Part shown: piece by piece, positions 6,566 to 10,729 of the stretch
How positions within the stretch are numbered: position 1 is the first letter of the stretch
Layout of the letters: every line of letters starts with the position of its first letter
NCBI GenBank assembly: GCA_011800805.1
Contig: MPNW01001526.1
Location: forward strand, 19,164-29,892
Source of the DNA: Hirudo medicinalis
Lineage: Eukaryota; Annelida; Clitellata; Hirudinida; Hirudinidae
DNA length: 10,729 nucleotides
Direction of reading: 5' to 3'
Translations under genes and position numbers: made by a program
The notes under the pieces: generated by a model
What the model was told of the DNA's origin: nothing
Databases searched by the model: none
The model's input: only the letters and a program-made list of their open reading frames with translations

Positions 6566-6850
6566 TTAAAGGAAGCGATCGCCCTGACGAGCGTCGTTAG
6601 CGCGGAAATGAAGACGGATGGTCGAGCGTTTTGTTATATCCAGCCAGAGTTCATCACACCGAACCGGTCTCATGACTTCGAGGTTTGTGCCGAGGGTTGG
6701 CCCGGGGCTATCAATTTCTAATTTAAAACCCGCCAAGATTTGACTGGTCTCGAATTGCCGTGGATTCGCGTGCTCTCCAGGCATAAAACCGCTTTGAAAG
6801 GAACTGGCCGTCAGACGAATAGGTTTTAGATAGACTCCTTTAGCATGCAT
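6566..6850 (-). CDS. Unrecognised ORF, 94 residues, doubtful
   Basis: Open frame from an ATG at 6850 (MHAKGVYLKPIRLTASSFQS...) to a stop at 6566. The composition is protein-like, with charged and aromatic residues spread evenly and no low complexity (for example MRPVRCDELWLDITKRST). The surrounding DNA is more G+C-balanced than the window average. I recognise no domain. The frame also stays open 9 bases upstream of the ATG. It could be an exon, a relic of a mobile element or chance. An overlapping + strand frame (6533-6721) has no ATG near its start. Confidence 0.2.
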   Translation of the reverse strand: MHAKGVYLKPIRLTASSFQSGFMPGEHANPRQFETSQILAGFKLEIDSPGPTLGTNLEVMRPVRCDELWLDITKRSTIRLHFRANDARQGDRFL

Positions 6851-6859
6851 GTCTTCCAA

Positions 6860-7490
6860 TCTGCTCCTATCTAATTGAGATGGACGACTATTTAGCAGAG
6901 ACTTCCAGTTGGACTGGACGTAACAGATTTTAACTTGTCTCCGCTACGTGGAAAGAAATTCAATCCCAATTTGCCGAATAACAGTCTCTAATTTCGAGCG
7001 AACCGGTCTCTCTCCGGGTTAACCGTTCGTCCAGAATTGTTGACATCGAGTAAATGATTAATCCAAGATGTCGAGGATCTGTTCGTGTTGGACAGAGTTC
7101 TACTCATCAGCTTGTAATTAAAGACGTAATTACACGGTCGACCGTCAGTCCGGGGGCCTGACAAAAACGAAGGAGGTTACAATCTCCTGCCTTGATGACA
7201 GTACGAGGGGGAAATTGAGACTTCCAATTATTGACCAACGATAAGACGCAAATAGGGAGAGGAAAGTGGACAGGAATAAGCAAGACCTTAATAGATCTAT
7301 AGCCGGTCTGTGACCTACGTTTATGTGATATCAGATGGCATCATCAATTAGCTGAATGGCCGGTCGTTAGCAGTGTCCGCTTCGCTTATGTTACTTTTTA
7401 AACCGCTCCTCGGCAGATGCTGCGGTACTTACCGCACGTAGCGACTGGACGCCCGTGTCGCCGGCGTTTTTTTATCACTTGCAATTTGTT
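6860..7490. other. Unannotated mixed-composition segment
   Basis: I see no ORF, RNA gene or clear repeat. Base composition is balanced compared with the A/T blocks, so unique intergenic or intronic DNA is likely. Confidence 0.35.
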
Positions 7491-7496
7491 GTCGTT

Positions 7497-7537
7497 GTTA
7501 TTATTATTATTATTATTAGTAGTAGTAGTAGTAGTAA
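7497..7537. repeat. (ATT)n-(AGT)n compound microsatellite
   Basis: About seven ATT units run straight into six AGT units. Confidence 0.9.
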
Positions 7538-7539
7538 TA

Positions 7540-8600
7540 TAATTGTTATGGTAATCGTAGAGAAGCATATTTTTTTAAAAGAATAATCACGAGGTTCGTC
7601 TGATCCTAACAGACAACGTCACGGAGCTTTCCTGCTGTCGATCGTAAGATCATCCGCCGTGCTCCATTCTTCTTTCCAGTTGGAAAATGCAGGAATCCGG
7701 ATGAATTTAGAATTTTAATACACTCGTTTTTCTCCTTTTCTCGGCCTCCTTTGAAGCAACAAGCCATTATGTCTTGCGAGTCCCCTCAGCTTGCCATTAG
7801 TGAGTCCGAGTCCTTTGCTAGCGATTGCTTTTCTGGACGAAATTTCCTCTGCGTCGATCAAAGAGAAAATGTCAGATGTCTTCTTGGCACTGATGGCAGA
7901 TCACGAATGAGTATTATCGATGAATTGATTGTTGAAATATCAAGGGCTGAATGGACTTGGTCGAACTGTTTGAGACCTTTACGATGAAGTGATCTTTGAC
8001 TTAAGCTCTTCTGACAAAAATATATTGGCAAGAGAAGCAGCTTGGATGATGTCCGATCAATTTACGTCCAATCCTCTCGGTCTTGAAATATAAAACGAGA
8101 CAAGAACGGATGACTTGTCATCATGTTTCAATCCCGATACTTATAATCAACACCTTACAACGTACCTCGGAATCACCCGGGCCATCCTTCATGCTGGTTT
8201 TCAAATTTGATATCGTAGCCTAAGACACCATCAGGGTACCATAACCTGCCTGGGTCGCATTAGAAACTGTCAGGACTATAAATCCTCATGTCGTCATCTT
8301 TCCTTATAACAGATTGCAGGATCGTAACGTCGGCTAAGTGGACTCGTATCTCGCTCAATTTGGCTTCCACCATCAAGAGGATAAAGATCCATTTGCCATG
8401 AAGGCAAGTCTCTTACCAATATCGAAGCTAAATCATTTTCCTTCCACTTTATTGGACACTTTTACGGACCTTTTCCATGCCCCTTTTCCTTCGCACCTTC
8501 TTCCCTGGAATGAATGGATAGCCTTCCTTACCCCGTCAGAGGATCCAGTGTCACTTAGGCAGAATAATCACTCGGCTATTCACAGTGGCCGAATGTATTT
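7540..8600. other. Mixed-composition segment with short unrecognised ORFs
   Basis: Frames at 7751-7987 and 8338-8607 (+) are open for 78 and 89 codons. Both begin at non-ATG codons, show no recognisable motif and have no obvious splice partners. I leave them uncalled. They could be remnants of an exon or element. Confidence 0.3.
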
Positions 8601-8603
8601 AGT

Positions 8604-8816
8604 TTAACAGAGTGTGCAAAGCAAGCTCCTGTGTTTTGAGCGGGAAATACGAGCTTTGAAATGTTTTGCGCTACATAATTGATGAACGGCACGACACGAT
8701 CTGAGGACTATTTGGGATGGAAGAACAAGGAAGAACGCCAGAAAAATCCAAAGAAGTAGGAGAATGATCGTCGTACGTGATGAGAATGCCTCCATGTTTC
8801 GAGAGTCCGGCTCCAT
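8604..8816 (-). CDS. Small ORF with one membrane segment, 70 residues, doubtful
   Basis: Starts at a real ATG (8816, MEPDSRNMEAF). Residues 15-33 (TTIILLLLWIFLAFFLVLP) form a strongly hydrophobic stretch consistent with one transmembrane helix, followed by a Cys/Arg/Lys/His-rich tail. I recognise no family. Chance is a real alternative, because a poly-Leu/Phe run can arise from A/G-rich sequence on the other strand. Confidence 0.15.
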   Translation of the reverse strand: MEPDSRNMEAFSSRTTIILLLLWIFLAFFLVLPSQIVLRSCRAVHQLCSAKHFKARISRSKHRSLLCTLC

Positions 8817-8929
8817 TTTGCTCCAGTTTTCCAGGAGAATTTATGACTGGAAGATTATTACCGAACGTGTTCTGCTAGAATGTTTGTGTTCATAATGATT
8901 TCACATTTACTCTTGTCATAGCTTTTTAA

Positions 8930-9300
8930 TTATTATTTAATAATAATAATATTAATATTAATAATGATAACGATAGTGATATTAATGATAATAATAACGA
9001 TAATTTTAATAATGATGATGATAACAATATATAATAATAATAATATTATTATTATAATAATATATTTAATATATTATAATAAATATAATAATAATAATTA
9101 TTATAATAATATATTTAATATATTATAATAATAATATTATTATTATTTAATATTATATATAATTATTAATTAACATTATTATTAAATATTATATATTATT
9201 AAATATTGATAATAATATTATTATTAATAATTACTAATTATATTATATTAATATTTAATACCCTAATAATATTTATTTTAAATATTTATTACATCTCAAA
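8930..9300. repeat. Long A/T block with palindromes
   Basis: Almost pure A/T. A 32-bp near-palindrome occurs twice, identically, at 9051-9082 and 9100-9131 (49 bp apart), centred on atatttaatatat. It is non-coding. Confidence 0.85.
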
Positions 9301-9414
9301 ATTATGATTCTAATTACGTTGCTCCTGTATTTATTCTCATAATTTTTCATAATTTTGTGTATCTTTTAAATTTTGTATTAATCTCTCGACAATATTATTT
9401 GTTGGATTTTCAAA

Positions 9415-9655
9415 AAAAAAAAAATTAATTTTACGATAATAATAAATCAATAAATAATAATTAATGATCAATAAATAAATATTAGATAATAATCAAAAAT
9501 TAATAATTATTAAATATTAAATAATAATAAATAATTAATAATTACTAAATAATAATTTATAATAAATAATTAATAATTTCTAAATAATAATTAATAATCA
9601 ATAATTAATAATTATTAAATATTAATTAATAATCAATATTAATATCGACGAAAAT
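9415..9655. repeat. A/T block, TAAT/AATAAT family
   Basis: Low-complexity sequence built from aataattaataatt-type words after an A12 run at about 9412-9424. Together with the preceding block it forms some 700 bp of near-continuous A/T. Confidence 0.85.
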
Positions 9656-9723
9656 AATAACTTTCCTACGCCGAGCTTAGCTCAGCAACCGGAAGTTATT
9701 GCACGGTCACTCATTTCCACTGC

Positions 9724-9752
9724 TATTTTATTTATTTATTTATTTATTTATT
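9724..9752. repeat. (TTTA)n microsatellite
   Basis: About seven tetranucleotide units. Confidence 0.9.
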
Positions 9753-9759
9753 AAACATT

Positions 9760-10100
9760 AAAATCTAAAATTGGAAAAATGATAAATTTTTAATCAAATC
9801 GTTCTTGATTACTGAGGCACGCGACCGCCATCTTGGTTCTTAACGAGACAATGCGAAGATAACGTATCCTCTGTTAATGTCGGGGGGATTACTTTTTTCC
9901 GGAGCACTCCTCCAGACATCCCAGTAATTGGTCCACGCGGATGGAGACATATCCGATTACAAGGGGATGCTCTGACTCTAATATGGCCGCTTGGAGAGGT
10001 GGCCGAGCAAACCATTTGCTCGACTTTCTTAAAGTTCCACGATGTCCTGTTTCCTCCTTGTTTCACTTGTGGACTGTGCGCTACAACGGCCGCAGTCGCT
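9760..10100. other. G+C-balanced segment without a supported gene
   Basis: Open frames on both strands (9809-10168 minus, 9999-10388 plus) start at non-ATG codons and owe their length partly to the GCC repeat at 10103-10162. The segment has the texture of an exon or a promoter-proximal region, but I find no motif or paired splice sites. Confidence 0.35.
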
Positions 10101-10102
10101 GA

Positions 10103-10162
10103 TGTAGTCAGAGCCGCCGCCGCCGCCGATAATGTAGTCAGAGCCGCTGCCGCCGCCGCTAC
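10103..10162. repeat. 30-bp direct repeat, two copies, with GCC runs
   Basis: tgtagtcagagccgc plus a GCC run is duplicated at 10103 and 10133 with few changes. On the + strand it reads as VVRAAAAADN, and on the minus strand as another Ala run. Since 30 is a multiple of three, the duplication keeps any frame. Confidence 0.85.
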
Positions 10163-10324
10163 AACCACCGCAAGCTGCTTTCAAGGGCAATTCGTAGTCT
10201 CTACCCGTGGAAGACTTAATGGGCAGTGCTTGATGTTATACTTGGAATTCAGCGGAGGATCTCAAATCAACAATCCTAATTGGTTCTTCCCTCGTCGTCT
10301 TCGTGGATGTGCCGATGTGTGTTT

Positions 10325-10346
10325 GTGCACGTGCACGTGCACGTGC
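10325..10346. repeat. (GTGCAC)n with three CACGTG E-boxes
   Basis: Three complete GTGCAC units plus GTG give CACGTG palindromes at 10328, 10334 and 10340. CACGTG is the canonical site of many bHLH factors, and RCGTG is the core of hypoxia elements. The use of these sites here is an inference. Confidence 0.7.
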
Positions 10347-10520
10347 GAGTTCACCGGAATGAGACATGGAGTGACGCGGAGTACTTAATTAAGGAGATAT
10401 AAACGAGCCGAGCCATGGGGCGGTCGACAAATGGAAGGGTACCTGGGTGGTAGAATGAGTGGACCGACAGATGAATGGGTGCCCGACGAGAGGAGTGGCT
10501 GATTTTGGGTTAATTTGGCT

Positions 10521-10592
10521 GATGGACGGACGGACGGATGGATGGACGAATGGATGGATGGACGAATGGATGGATGGTGGATGGACGGACGG

Positions 10593-10628
<36 letters not shown>

Positions 10629-10646
10629 ACGGACGGATGGATGGCC

Positions 10647-10680
<34 letters not shown>

Positions 10681-10694
10681 ATGGATGGATGGCC

Positions 10695-10725
<31 letters not shown>

Positions 10726-10729
10726 CGGA
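10521..10729. repeat. (GGAT/GGAC)n array, cut by the window end
   Basis: About 200 bp of tetranucleotide GGAT with GGAC, GAAT and GGCC variants, some spaced regularly. More degenerate units (gacagatgaatgggtg) start near 10465. The array continues past the window. Confidence 0.95.

Noticed and set aside
8930..9655. Replication origin or mitochondrial control region
   Set aside because: A/T richness alone is not enough. No mitochondrial genes lie nearby, and similar blocks recur across the window.
9996..10010. tRNA-Ser-like ggtggccgag
   Set aside because: There is no matching acceptor stem, anticodon arm or B box downstream.
9999..10388. 129-codon + strand ORF
   Set aside because: It starts at GTG and is extended by the GCC and GTGCAC repeats. 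It has no ATG or domain evidence, so it is noted only as a possible exon region.

Overview
The window looks like nuclear DNA from an animal, most likely an arthropod. Protein-coding sequence is split by short introns with GT..AG ends, coding exons are richer in G+C than their surroundings, and the rest is AT-rich and loaded with (AAT)n-type and other simple repeats. There is no bacterial gene packing, no ribosome-binding-site logic, no tRNA or rRNA gene and no CRISPR array. An insect (perhaps hymenopteran) source would fit the texture, but the sequence does not prove it.

Layout. 1-600 holds an (AAT)n microsatellite, a four-copy 15-bp repeat and a 35-unit pentanucleotide array. 600-2950 is AT-rich non-coding DNA with a 33-bp minisatellite whose units carry a dyad, more (AAT)n/(ATT)n, a GA-rich patch and a less AT-rich stretch without a convincing gene (about 1000-1700). 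3125-5837 is the one convincing gene: four coding exons on the + strand, all joined in phase 0, giving a predicted protein of 297 residues, followed by a polyadenylation signal at 6034. 6060-8900 is mixed-composition DNA with a few unrecognised short ORFs. 8930-9655 is a long, almost pure A/T block with palindromes. 9660-10410 is a more G+C-balanced segment with a duplicated GCC-rich repeat and a triple CACGTG motif. From about 10520 to the window end there is a (GGAT/GGAC)n array that runs off the edge.

The gene. Exons 2 and 3 encode a coiled coil containing the signature D-F-x3-R-x2-R-E of the UBAN (ubiquitin-binding domain in ABIN and NEMO; CC2-LZ) family, which in animals comprises NEMO/IKKgamma (Kenny in flies), optineurin and the TNIP/ABIN proteins. 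These bind linear or K63-linked ubiquitin and tune NF-kappaB signalling. The local spelling E-R-K-D-R-E-R resembles TNIP/ABIN more than NEMO or optineurin. The G+C-rich last exon adds a charged, Cys-containing tail that I do not recognise and that lacks a clear family zinc finger. Points worth checking are two in-frame acceptors 42 nt apart before the last exon, a weak exon 2 donor, and a palindromic kappaB-like site at the stop codon. No multi-gene novel system is visible. The rest of the interest lies in repeats and secondary-structure elements.
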